NCBI RefSeq assembly: GCF_013170825.1
Contig: NZ_CP033365.1
Coordinates: forward strand, 2,864,001 to 2,928,000
Direction of reading: 5' to 3'
Source of the DNA: Mesorhizobium sp. NZP2298
GTDB lineage: Bacteria > Pseudomonadota > Alphaproteobacteria > Rhizobiales > Rhizobiaceae
Length of the DNA stretch: 64,000 nucleotides
Shown: piece by piece, positions 1-8,405 of the stretch
Layout: every line of letters begins with the position of its first letter
How positions within the stretch are numbered: the stretch's first letter is position 1
Made by a program: the position numbers and the translations under genes
Notes under the pieces: generated by a model
The model's input: only the letters and a program-made list of their open reading frames with translations
The model's database searches: none
Told to the model about the DNA's origin: nothing

Positions 1-674
1 TGGGCCCGCGCGCGGGCCGACAGGTCCTGCAGCGCGTTCAGCACATCGCCCTGGCCCTTGCGACCGGCCATGCGCTTGCCGACGACCTCGGAGGCCGCGG
101 CAACGGACATGCCGCGCTCGTTGGCGATGCGGGCGATGTAGAGTTCGACGTCGCGGTATTGCCCTTGTCCGGGTGTGTGATCCATCAGCGAGATCAGGTG
201 CAGCCGGCCGGCATCCATCAGCTTCTGCAGCATGGCGATCGCGGGGGTGAAGGTCACCTCGAAGCGGGCATGGATGCGGTGGTCGACCAGCAGGTCGTCC
301 TTCAGTTCGGCCATGGTCTCGATAATCGCCGACGTATGATCTTCCGAGCGCAGCACGCCGCTGGTGACGCTGGCGCCGATGAAGGAGAGCGCGGCATAGG
401 CCGTGGTGACGCCACATGAGGCAAGCTTCTTGTCGAGCTCGGCGATGCCGATCCGCATCGGCACGTGGACGCCGGTGCGCGGCTCGACTTCCTTCTCCAC
501 CATGTCGCCATGCATGTCGATGAAGCCCGGCAGAAGCAGGCGCCCGCCGCCCTCAATGTCGGCATGCTCGACAGGCGCGTCGCGGATCTCGGCAATCCGG
601 CCGTCTTCGATCCTGACGGCGCCGTTCGGGACGACACGGTCGCGCAGGACGATCTCGAATTCACTCAGCCACAT
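1..674 (-). CDS. phnM: PhnM-like amidohydrolase, 3' end outside window
   Basis: The reading frame runs from an ATG at 672-674 leftwards off the window edge, so only about the first 224 residues are present. The N-terminal stretch MWLSEFEIVLRDRVV and the metal-site motif GFIDMHGDMVEKE match the PhnM family, which removes diphosphate from alpha-D-ribose 1-methylphosphonate 5-triphosphate in the C-P lyase pathway for phosphonate use. In PhnM the HxD-type motif binds the metal. The frame also keeps the typical segments on testing of SGVLRSEDHTS and LMDHTPGQGQYRD. Other phn genes would be expected to the left. It could in principle be another urease-type amidohydrolase, but the motif pattern favours PhnM. 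Confidence 0.75.
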   Translation of the reverse strand, partial: MWLSEFEIVLRDRVVPNGAVRIEDGRIAEIRDAPVEHADIEGGGRLLLPGFIDMHGDMVEKEVEPRTGVHVPMRIGIAELDKKLASCGVTTAYAALSFIGASVTSGVLRSEDHTSAIIETMAELKDDLLVDHRIHARFEVTFTPAIAMLQKLMDAGRLHLISLMDHTPGQGQYRDVELYIARIANERGMSVAAASEVVGKRMAGRKGQGDVLNALQDLSARARA

Positions 675-1226
675 CTGATGTCTCTTGCAAGGAAGCTGTT
701 TCAAGGTGGGTTTCGCGGTCGGCGAGGCGGGCGACATCATCGGAGTGATGCGTCTCGAGGACCTTGCCGAGCCTGGATCGATAGCACGAGGACCGATCAA
801 TCAAGGCGAAAATTGTATGGCCATCGCAGGTCCTGTAGCTTGGCGTGAACGAGTTGACGGGGGCGCCGACCCGGCGGACTGGTCGGTAGCTCATGTTCCA
901 CGAATCAACCCGTCGCGCGTCACCATAACGCTGTCCGCTATCGTCCTTGTGACACCGGAATCGTGTGAACGAGCAACATGTGCCGCGGCGCCCGTGCCGC
1001 AGCCTTTGGCGGGAAGGGCGGATCAGCTTCATCCGCGACTATCGCTATGTCGGCTATGTCACCGACGATGCCGAGGTGGGGCTGCCAGCGGACGCGGATC
1101 CTTCGGCCGCGGCACCGGATACTGATGAGCGGCGACCTGGCGCCGATTTCGCTCAGCGACGTTTTGGCTGCCGGCAGCGATGCGCAAGCATCACCGCCGG
1201 CCTGATGGCAGGTTTAGCGGAAGTCG
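675..1226. other. intergenic region, possible sigma-factor relic
   Basis: No intact gene is convincing in these 550 bases. On the plus strand near 1010-1085 the frame reads GRISFIRDYRYVGYVTDDAE, which resembles the C-terminal end of some ECF-type sigma factors (a pattern recalled, not searched). Nothing upstream in the same frame looks like sigma regions 2 or 4, so if real it is a decayed fragment. The remaining open frames on both strands have compositions typical of shadow frames. Confidence 0.25.
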
Positions 1227-2261
1227 TTAACCGCGCTTTTCAATCACGGCGTACAGCACGTTGCGGTTCTCGCCGAAGTACACCCGCGCCTCGACGGTGT
1301 TGCGGTCGACGCTGGCATTGACGATGTTCCACATGTCGACTTCCGAGCGCAGCAGCAGCACCCAGTCCATGAACGTTTCCCGGTAGCCGGCGTCGGGGGT
1401 TCCCTCGGCGTAGTTGGCGAACAGGAATGTACCGTTCGGCTTCAGCATCTGCAGGCAGGTCTTGGTCAGCTTCACGGCGACGTTGTGCTGGAGGTAGTCG
1501 TAGAGGCCGGAGGCGTAGATGAGGTCGAACTTGCCGAGTTTGTGGCCCCTGGTGAGCACCGTCCGCACCGAGCCGTCGATGGCCTCGACCGCGGTGCCCT
1601 GGAAGTCGCGCGCGATCAGTCCGACACTCTGCGGATCCTGGTCGAGCGCGACCCAACGCTTGAGACCGCCTTCGGCCAAGGCGACGGAGCGATTGGCTTC
1701 GCGCAAATGGCCGGCGGCGATCGCCAGCACCTCGGTTTCGGGTCCGTTCCGGGCCGCGACCTCATCGACATAGCGGGTCAGGAGATCGCGCCGTTCCCGC
1801 GCCGCGACGCATGACGGAACGTTCTGGGTATGGCTGTAAAGCGCCTTGCCGATCTCCGAGGCGTTGGCCACGCTCTCGGCCACGTGCGGGTCGCAATAGA
1901 TGTAGTCGAGCAGCTCCGCGTCGCCGGAATACCCCCTGGGCTTGGTGAAGGACCAGTGCGTCAGCGGATCCTGGAGGAAGTAGTTCAGGATCGGGTGGTT
2001 CTGCGCCACCGGTATCAGGGCTTGCCAGACATCGGGATGAACCTTGGCACGCAGCGCATTGAGCAGCGACAGCAGGCGGCGGACGATCTCGGCGGGAAAT
2101 TTCTGCTGCTCGACCTGTTGCTGTGTCGCGTGGAGGATGAGCGCCAGTTCCGCGCGGGCGGTTTCGAACGCTTCGCCATGATGCTCAAGCGTGCCTTTAC
2201 GCAGACTGCCGGCGATCGTCTCTGCGGTAATCAGGCTTTGGCCATCGAACACGGTTTGCAC
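1227..2261 (-). CDS. class I SAM-dependent methyltransferase, 344 aa
   Basis: A cytosolic protein with an N-terminal helical region (about residues 1-100) and a C-terminal Rossmann-type methyltransferase fold. The linker carries the motif FTKPRGYSGDAELLDYIY, which is typical of a family that includes the methyltransferases proposed to make 3-hydroxy-fatty-acid methyl ester signals. The SAM-binding region is VLAIAAGHLREANRS with a following acidic position at VALDQDP, and a later segment FDLIYASGLYDYL fits motif IV. The gene is divergent from the GGDEF-EAL gene that starts about 225 bases away, so both may share a control region. The substrate cannot be read from the sequence; small-molecule or lipid methylation is an inference from the family. 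Confidence 0.7.
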   Translation of the reverse strand: MQTVFDGQSLITAETIAGSLRKGTLEHHGEAFETARAELALILHATQQQVEQQKFPAEIVRRLLSLLNALRAKVHPDVWQALIPVAQNHPILNYFLQDPLTHWSFTKPRGYSGDAELLDYIYCDPHVAESVANASEIGKALYSHTQNVPSCVAARERRDLLTRYVDEVAARNGPETEVLAIAAGHLREANRSVALAEGGLKRWVALDQDPQSVGLIARDFQGTAVEAIDGSVRTVLTRGHKLGKFDLIYASGLYDYLQHNVAVKLTKTCLQMLKPNGTFLFANYAEGTPDAGYRETFMDWVLLLRSEVDMWNIVNASVDRNTVEARVYFGENRNVLYAVIEKRG

Positions 2262-2486
2262 AACCAGGACTCCTTGGTTAACAGTCAGTTAACTTATTAC
2301 TTAGAATGCTCCATTTGCCAACGCGGGCCGACCGCATTTTATTGTTATGATTAATTTCCCGCTAACCATCTCAATTTATTAGCGATCTTGCAGATAAGAT
2401 TCTGGGTTCGAGTTAACGCAAACTTGTCTGGCGCCACTGCATTTTACCGCGTGGCAATCGTGTCGCGTCCCAAGGAGTCGTCCTGC

Positions 2487-4544
2487 GTGGGGGCAGAAGC
2501 TGGAAAAGAGTTCGGACCGCAAAGTCCCCTTCAGCAGGGGTTTGTGGACGAGCGCGCGTCATCCAGATTGGCCGACACGGTGGATGTGGAACCGTACGAT
2601 CCGCGTCACGAACTGGGGGCCGACGAACTCCGCATCCTTTACCGCAGGGAAGCCCAGGCGAAGCGAAGGGCGGAAGCCAGGCCGGGCCTGTGGATCGCCG
2701 TCGTCATCTATTTGCTGTTTTCGGCATCGGATCTGCTGCTGATACCTGACGTGGCGGCCTACACGATCACCGCGCGCTTCGCGGTTGGCCTGACCGCACT
2801 GCTGGTCCTGGAAGCACAGCTTCGCCGGGGAGCCGCGACGGAATGGCTTGACGTGACTTGCGCCGCGGCCATCATCTTTGGCTATATCGGGTGGTTGTTG
2901 CCGGCATCCATGGGTGAAAACAAGGAAAGCGTCGCTTATTACATGGTGTTCGGCACCATTTTCATGATGAGTGCCAATCTATTTTTTACGTTCAGGTTCA
3001 AAGTGTCGATCATAACGTCGACAATCATATTGTGCATCTTGTATGTGGTAAATTACTTTGTTCCGGCGTCGCTGACGTACAAGATGGTGTTTGGTACTTT
3101 CTACGTTTCGTGCTTCACGTTCACCTCCTATGTGAACTGGAAGCTGAACGAGGAGCGCTACAACGTCTTCCTGAACGCTCTCGAGGCCAAGATCCAGCAC
3201 AAGGAGGCCACCGAACGCGGCAAGGCCCTGCTGAGGCTGTCGCGGACGGATCCGCTGACAGGCCTGGAGAACCGGCGCGCGATCGACGAGAAGCTGCGCG
3301 ATTACTGGAGCGACTGGCAAAAGCTTGGCAGCAAGTTCGCGGCCATCCTCATCGACGTCGACTTCTTCAAGAAATTCAACGACTGCTACGGCCACCAGGA
3401 AGGCGACCGCTGCCTGATCCATGTCGCCAATGCCCTTAGCGATCTGATCAAGAACCACAATGGCTCGATCGGGCGCTACGGCGGCGAGGAATTCATTGTG
3501 CTCGCCCGCATGGACAAGAAGAGCCAGGTGGCGGAACTGGCGGAAGCCATCTGCCGCACGGTGGAGAACCTGGCGCTTACCCACGAACTCAGGCGGGACG
3601 GGATCTCGATCGTCACGGCGAGCGTGGGTGCCGCCTTCACCAGGACGCAGGCCGGTGCCAAGCTGGAGAAGATCATCCACGAGGCCGATCGCGCGCTCTA
3701 TCTGGCGAAGGCCAGCGGCCGCAATTGTGCCCGGCTGTTCGACCCGACCGATCCGCAAAGCAGCGACGAAAGCGAAAACCTCGCGGCCTTGCTGAAGATC
3801 GCGATCGGCCAGGGCCTCGTTTCGCTCGTCTATCAACCTATCCAGGATGTCGTGTCGGGCCGGGTCGAAGCCGTGGAGGCGCTGATGCGTCTCAAGATGC
3901 TCGACGGTACATTGGTTCCACCGAGCCTGTTCATTCCCGTCGCGGAGCGAACCGGCGCGATCCTGGAACTGGGGCGCTGGGCGATAAGGACGGTCTGCTC
4001 CGAACTCCTGGCGGACGATCACATCCCTCTCGTCAGCGTCAACGTCTCTCCGATCCAGCTCAAGACGCCTGGCTTCGCGGCGTCCGTCGCGACCATTCTG
4101 GGCGAGACCGGCGTGACCGGCAACAGGCTGGCCTTCGAAATCACCGAAGGGCTTGAGATGGAGATGCACTCGGACATCCTGCGCTGCATCAGCGACCTGA
4201 AGCTGCTTGGCATCAAGATCTGGCTCGATGATTTCGGGACCGGATTCGCCGGCCTTTCATGGCTGCGTCTGATCGATTTCGATACGGTCAAGATCGACCG
4301 CTCGTTTCTTCACGATTGCGGCACCCCGAAGGGCATGGCCATGCTCCAGGACATTATTGCCCTGGTCCGCAATCGCGGCCACCAGATCCTGGTCGAAGGG
4401 GTGGAAACCGACGAGCAGATCGCCCTCATGCGCGAGTTCGGCATCGACAAGATCCAGGGCTTTCGCGTCGGCCGACCCGTTCCCGCCGCGAATTTCCAGG
4501 CAAAGAGGGCCCTCCACAAACGCCCGTTCCTCAAGTCCGCCTGA
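2487..4544 (+). CDS. membrane GGDEF-EAL c-di-GMP protein
   Basis: A dual c-di-GMP enzyme. The N-terminal part has about six hydrophobic segments (for example LWIAVVIYLLFSASDLLLI and VSIITSTIILCILYVVNYF), followed by a short coiled linker, a GGDEF domain with RYGGEEF (about residue 330 of this start) and an EAL domain with VEALMR, DDFGTG, VKIDRSF and VEGVET. These are the residues needed for diguanylate cyclase and phosphodiesterase activity, so both halves look active. The membrane region probably senses a signal. I chose the GTG at 2487 because AAGGAG lies nine bases upstream; the open frame extends back to a weak TTG at 2388. The second GGDEF-EAL protein in the window (17373-19364) has the same plan but is not a close copy. 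Confidence 0.9.
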   Translation: MGAEAGKEFGPQSPLQQGFVDERASSRLADTVDVEPYDPRHELGADELRILYRREAQAKRRAEARPGLWIAVVIYLLFSASDLLLIPDVAAYTITARFAVGLTALLVLEAQLRRGAATEWLDVTCAAAIIFGYIGWLLPASMGENKESVAYYMVFGTIFMMSANLFFTFRFKVSIITSTIILCILYVVNYFVPASLTYKMVFGTFYVSCFTFTSYVNWKLNEERYNVFLNALEAKIQHKEATERGKALLRLSRTDPLTGLENRRAIDEKLRDYWSDWQKLGSKFAAILIDVDFFKKFNDCYGHQEGDRCLIHVANALSDLIKNHNGSIGRYGGEEFIVLARMDKKSQVAELAEAICRTVENLALTHELRRDGISIVTASVGAAFTRTQAGAKLEKIIHEADRALYLAKASGRNCARLFDPTDPQSSDESENLAALLKIAIGQGLVSLVYQPIQDVVSGRVEAVEALMRLKMLDGTLVPPSLFIPVAERTGAILELGRWAIRTVCSELLADDHIPLVSVNVSPIQLKTPGFAASVATILGETGVTGNRLAFEITEGLEMEMHSDILRCISDLKLLGIKIWLDDFGTGFAGLSWLRLIDFDTVKIDRSFLHDCGTPKGMAMLQDIIALVRNRGHQILVEGVETDEQIALMREFGIDKIQGFRVGRPVPAANFQAKRALHKRPFLKSA

Positions 4545-4601
4545 CAGGCGCGGGCGAACGCGGTTTCCGAGGCAGCGACCGGCTTGCGGCGGCGCGCGAA
4601 C

Positions 4602-5750
4602 TCACCCCAGCAGATTGCGTGCCGTGCGCATGAAGATCCTCGACCCGATCGGGATCAGGTCGTCGGGAAAGTCGTAGTCCGGATTGTGGAGCGCCGGGTG
4701 GCGCTCGCCGGCGCCCAGGAAGAACATCGCCGATTTGGCGCTGTGGCCGAACAGGCCGAAATCCTCCGAGGCGCGCATCGGCAGGGCTTCTTCACCATGC
4801 ACGACGCCTTCTTCCTGAAGCGCGCGTTGCAGGTGTTCCACCGCATCCGGCGCGTTGACGCTGGCGACGAAGATCTCGTGATAATCCCAGCGGACGGAAA
4901 GGCGGTGCCTGCCCGCGATCTCCCCGGCCAGCGCCTCGGCGGCGGCGCACAAATCCGCCATGCGTTCGTCGCGGCGGGTGCGCAGCGTTGCCCAGACCTG
5001 CGCATGCGCGGGCGCGATGCCGAACACGGCTTCGCCCATTTCGGCATGGGTGACGGTGACCATGGAGAAATCGTCATCGGCGAAGGTGGCGCGGCCGAGC
5101 GCGGGCAAAGCCGGCATCAGCTCCGAGATCGCCGGCATGGGCGAAATACCGGTCTCCGGCATGGAGGAATGCGCGGTCTTGCCTTCCAGCACGATGCGCA
5201 TGCCGCGCGAGGCGCAATTGACCACGCCGGGCTTCAGCCGCACCTCGCCGAATGGCACGCCGGGCAGATTGTGCAGCGAGAAGGCGAAATCGGGCGCGAT
5301 CTCGCCGTAGCGGGGATCGGCGACGACGCCGGCGGCGCCATTGCCGGTTTCCTCCGCCGGCTGGAACATCAGCACGACGCGGCCGCTTGCCGGGCGTTCT
5401 CGGCCGAGCTGACGGCCAAGGGCGGCCAGGATCGCGGTGTGCCCGTCATGGCCGCACATATGCGACTTGCCCGGCACCTGCGAGGCATGCGGCACGCCCG
5501 AAAGCTCCTCGATCGGCAGCGCGTCGAGTTCGGAGCGGAACAGCACGGTCGGGCCGGCCTTGCCGCTGTCATAGACCGCCGCCACGCCGTGCCCGCCCAG
5601 GCCGGTCAGCACCTTGTCCGGGCCGGTATCGGCGAGGAAGGAGACGACCTCTTGCGCCGTCTTCTCCTCTTCATTGGAGATTTCCGGCTGCCGGTGCAGC
5701 TTGCGCCGCCACTCGGTGATCTCGACGATATCCCGGTTGGTGAGGGTCAC
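4602..5750 (-). CDS. M20 family amidohydrolase
   Basis: A zinc-dependent amidohydrolase of the M20D type, which hydrolyses N-acyl amino acids, hippurate or similar amides in the cytoplasm. Seen in the sequence are the metal-site motif HMCGHDGHTA, the glutamate-rich FQPAEETGNGA motif, the dimerisation-domain insert with MRIVLEGKTAHSSMPETG, and the C-terminal RASEDFGLFG segment with its metal ligand. The length of about 382 residues is normal. The GTG at 5748-5750 has an excellent ribosome-binding site (GGAGG, six bases away); a longer frame to 5792 lacks one. The gene stands alone between the convergent GGDEF-EAL gene and a small secreted protein gene. The natural substrate is unknown. Confidence 0.88.
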   Translation of the reverse strand: MTLTNRDIVEITEWRRKLHRQPEISNEEEKTAQEVVSFLADTGPDKVLTGLGGHGVAAVYDSGKAGPTVLFRSELDALPIEELSGVPHASQVPGKSHMCGHDGHTAILAALGRQLGRERPASGRVVLMFQPAEETGNGAAGVVADPRYGEIAPDFAFSLHNLPGVPFGEVRLKPGVVNCASRGMRIVLEGKTAHSSMPETGISPMPAISELMPALPALGRATFADDDFSMVTVTHAEMGEAVFGIAPAHAQVWATLRTRRDERMADLCAAAEALAGEIAGRHRLSVRWDYHEIFVASVNAPDAVEHLQRALQEEGVVHGEEALPMRASEDFGLFGHSAKSAMFFLGAGERHPALHNPDYDFPDDLIPIGSRIFMRTARNLLG

Positions 5751-5798
5751 GCGTTTCCTCCGCCGTTTGCCCTGATCAGCGCAGTGTCGCAAACGCCG

Positions 5799-6254
5799 CT
5801 AGCGTACGCGATTGGGGCAGAGCGCTTTGAACTGGTCCAGCGTGACATCGTATGACGAGGCGCCGGAGCCATCGAGCACCACATTGTCATCGATCGATGT
5901 GATCAGATAGTCGGTGGTCACGTCCGTGCCCTTGTTGCGGCCCTGGAACAGCATGTTGGCGCCGTAGAAGGTGGTGAATTTGCCGGTCTTGCAGTTGGCC
6001 GTGATCTCGAAGTGCAGAGGCGCCTTCATTTCCGCGTCAATGCACTCCTTGGAGAAATCGTGGCCATATTCGCGGCAGTAGACACCCGCTTTCCGCCGGT
6101 CGTGCTTGGCCAGGATGCTGGCATGCGTGGAGCCGATGCCTGACTTTTTGACGATGGTCAGTTCCATCCCCACCTTGTTGCCGTAATAGATCGTACTCGC
6201 CTGCGCCGCTGTCGCCAGGATCAAGGCGGGCAACACAACCAACAGATGTCGCAT
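5799..6254 (-). CDS. small secreted protein of unknown function
   Basis: A 151-residue protein that starts with a clear signal peptide (MRHLLVVLPALILATAAQAS), so the mature form of about 132 residues should be periplasmic or secreted. The mature part contains four cysteines (GVYCREYGHDF, KECIDAE, ITANCKTG and the C-terminal LCPNRVR), which could form two disulfides. A good ribosome-binding site (GGGAGG) lies just before the ATG. I do not recognise a family. It precedes the M20 gene on the same strand with about 50 bases between them, but there is no obvious functional link. Confidence 0.7.
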   Translation of the reverse strand: MRHLLVVLPALILATAAQASTIYYGNKVGMELTIVKKSGIGSTHASILAKHDRRKAGVYCREYGHDFSKECIDAEMKAPLHFEITANCKTGKFTTFYGANMLFQGRNKGTDVTTDYLITSIDDNVVLDGSGASSYDVTLDQFKALCPNRVR

Positions 6255-6323
6255 GGAACTCCTCCCTTGGCCGGGAAAGGATTCACGCCCGCGATCGTGC
6301 GGTCAAGGCCCCTCGATGCACAA

Positions 6324-6354
6324 CCGCCGCCGACGGGCATGCCGTCGGCGGCGG
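6324..6354 (-). terminator. perfect 13-bp hairpin after the SRPBCC gene
   Basis: The arms 6324-6336 and 6342-6354 are exact reverse complements (CCGCCGCCGACGG) around a five-base loop. It lies about 20 bases past the stop of the SRPBCC gene on the minus strand. Only two T residues follow on that strand, so it is a weak intrinsic terminator or an RNA-stabilising hairpin. Confidence 0.55.
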
Positions 6355-6372
6355 GCACTTTCCGGACTGGCC

Positions 6373-6816
6373 TTATTGATTGATCTCGGGCTCGACGAGC
6401 TTGGCCAGGTTCCGCAGCGATTCCTGCCAGCCGAGATAGCAGGCCTCGACCGGGATGACGTCGGGGATGCCGGCCTGGGTGATGTCGATCTCGGTACCGA
6501 CCGAGACCTTTTTCAGGATCACCGTCACCTGGATCTCGCCGGGCAAATTGGGGTCGTCGAACCGGTCGGTGTAGCGCAGGCGCTCGCCGGGAACGAGTTC
6601 GAGATACTCGCCGCCAAAGGCGTGGCTGCCGCCTGTCGTGAAGTTGCGGAAGGACATCTTGAACGTGCCGCCGACCTTGGCCTCGAGATGATCGACCGTG
6701 CAGGTGAAGCCGTTCGGCGGCAGCCACTTGGCCAGCGCGTCGGCTTCGACGAAGGCGCGATAGACCTTCTCCGGGCTGGTGGTGAGAACGCGGTGCAAAC
6801 GTACGGTTCCGGGCAT
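6373..6816 (-). CDS. SRPBCC (AHSA1-like) protein
   Basis: A 147-residue cytosolic protein of the START/Bet v 1-like SRPBCC superfamily. The N-terminus VRLHRVLTTSPEKVYRAFVE, followed by ADALAKWLPPNGF and the later GGEYLELVPGERLRYTDRF, follows the usual AHSA1-domain pattern, in which a helix-grip fold holds a hydrophobic ligand. The ATG at 6814-6816 is chosen because AAAGGA lies about six bases upstream; the frame is open to 6912. Such proteins are often encoded with ArsR regulators, but none is seen here. Ligand and role are unknown. Confidence 0.8.
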   Translation of the reverse strand: MPGTVRLHRVLTTSPEKVYRAFVEADALAKWLPPNGFTCTVDHLEAKVGGTFKMSFRNFTTGGSHAFGGEYLELVPGERLRYTDRFDDPNLPGEIQVTVILKKVSVGTEIDITQAGIPDVIPVEACYLGWQESLRNLAKLVEPEINQ

Positions 6817-7066
6817 ATCGTGTCCTTTCATGATGCGTGTTCGATGTCCCAAGGACGAACGGGGCTTGACCGATCCGACACAGGCTCTCAGATTTTTGAG
6901 AACCGGCGGCAATGCGGCCGTGCAGGCTTGGCGTAGGGCAATTCCGGTTGATTTGGGACTCGATTTTGCGGCGGCTGGACCAATCGTCGCAAATGACGAA
7001 CCGGATAGCCATTATGAGGAGAGTGTTTATAACGGTCGCTGAAATCGCGATATCCAAGGGGAGACG

Positions 7067-7927
7067 ATGCGCTACATACGTCCGCTTTCAATCGAAGATG
7101 CCGTCGGCCAACTGGCCGGAGCGGCTGGCACGGCCGCCATCCTGGCCGGAGGCAGCGACCTTCTGGTGAGGATGAAGGGGGGCTTTGTCGAGCCCGACCT
7201 GATCGTCGACATCAAGTCGATCGCGTCCTTAAGCGAAATCCGCGAAACGGCCGACGGCTTCAGCATCGGGGCCGCCGTTCCCTGTGCCGTGCTGGGCGAG
7301 AACACCGCCCTGAAGAAGGCATGGCCGGGCGTGGTCGAGGCGGCCAAGCTGATCGGCTCGAAGCAGGTGCAGGGACGCTGCACAATCACGGGCAATCTGT
7401 GCAACGCCTCGCCGGCGGCGGACAGCGTGCCGGCGCTGGTGGCGGCGGGTGCAAGGGCCGTGGTTGCCGGGCCTTCGGGCAAGCGCACCATCCCCGTTGA
7501 GGCCGTGCCGACCGGGCCGGGCAAGACCTCGCTCGCCAAGGGCGAGATCATCGAGGCGATCCTGCTCGACAAGCGCACGCCGCGTTCGGGCGACGCCTAT
7601 CTCAGGTTCATTCCGCGCACCGAGATGGACATCGCCGTGGTCAGCGCCGGGGTGAACCTGACGATCGACGAACACGGCGTCATCACCGCCGCCCGCGTGG
7701 CGCTGGGCGCCGCGGCACCCACGGTGCTGCTGGTCGAGGAGGCCGCCGAGGCGCTCATCGGCAGGAAGCTGGACGAGGCGGCACTGGAGCGGCTCGCCAA
7801 GGTCTGCGCCGGCGCCTGCCGCCCGATCGACGACAAGCGCGGTACCATCGATTTCAGACGGAAAGTCGCGGGCGTGCTGGCCAAGAGAGCCGCAACGACC
7901 GCTTATGCACGTGCAGGAGGCAAATGA
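7067..7927 (+). CDS. FAD subunit of molybdenum hydroxylase (CoxM type)
   Basis: This 286-residue protein is the medium, FAD-binding subunit of a xanthine-dehydrogenase-family enzyme. It has the PCMH-type FAD motif AAILAGGSDLLVRMK near the N-terminus and the second motif RCTITGNLCNASPAADSVPA in the middle; the C-terminal CO-dehydrogenase-flavoprotein domain follows. In the complex it takes electrons from the two 2Fe-2S clusters and passes them to an acceptor. It has a good ribosome-binding site (GGGGAGA) and its stop overlaps the ATG of the next gene by four bases, so translation is coupled. Confidence 0.9.
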   Translation: MRYIRPLSIEDAVGQLAGAAGTAAILAGGSDLLVRMKGGFVEPDLIVDIKSIASLSEIRETADGFSIGAAVPCAVLGENTALKKAWPGVVEAAKLIGSKQVQGRCTITGNLCNASPAADSVPALVAAGARAVVAGPSGKRTIPVEAVPTGPGKTSLAKGEIIEAILLDKRTPRSGDAYLRFIPRTEMDIAVVSAGVNLTIDEHGVITAARVALGAAAPTVLLVEEAAEALIGRKLDEAALERLAKVCAGACRPIDDKRGTIDFRRKVAGVLAKRAATTAYARAGGK

Positions 7928-8403
7928 TGGCTGGCATAGCAGTCTCGACGACAATCAACGGCGACAATATCGAATATCTCTGCCAGCCTGACGAGACGCT
8001 GCTCGACGTGCTGCGCGACCGGCTCGGCCTGACGGGCGCCAAGGAAGGCTGCGGCACCGGCGATTGCGGCGCCTGCTCGATCATCCTCGACAACCGGCTG
8101 GTCTGCTCCTGCCTGGTGCTCGGCGCCGAGGCCGAAGGGCGGCGCATCGAGACCGTCGAGGGCATGGCGCATGGCGACCAGCTGCACACGCTGCAGCAGA
8201 AATTCCTCGAGCATGCCGCCCTGCAATGCGGCATCTGCACGCCGGGTTTTTTGATCGCGGCCAAGGATTTGCTCGCCAAGAATCCCGACCCGAGCGAGGA
8301 GGAGATCCGCTTCGGCCTCGCCGGGAACCTGTGCCGCTGCACCGGCTATGACAAGATCGTGCGCGCCGTCCAGGACGCGGCACATGTGATGAAGGGAGCC
8401 TGA
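7924..8403 (+). CDS. 2Fe-2S subunit of molybdenum hydroxylase (CoxS type)
   Basis: A 159-residue small subunit with two 2Fe-2S clusters. The N-terminal plant-type ferredoxin motif is EGCGTGDCGACSIIL with the fourth cysteine in LVCSC; the C-terminal cluster is held by QCGICTPGF and GNLCRCTGY. All eight cysteines are present. It relays electrons from the molybdenum centre to the FAD subunit. The start is an ATG ATG pair that overlaps the stop of the FAD-subunit gene, and the next gene starts two bases after this stop, so the three genes form one tightly coupled operon. Confidence 0.93.
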   Translation: MMAGIAVSTTINGDNIEYLCQPDETLLDVLRDRLGLTGAKEGCGTGDCGACSIILDNRLVCSCLVLGAEAEGRRIETVEGMAHGDQLHTLQQKFLEHAALQCGICTPGFLIAAKDLLAKNPDPSEEEIRFGLAGNLCRCTGYDKIVRAVQDAAHVMKGA

Positions 8404-8405
8404 AG

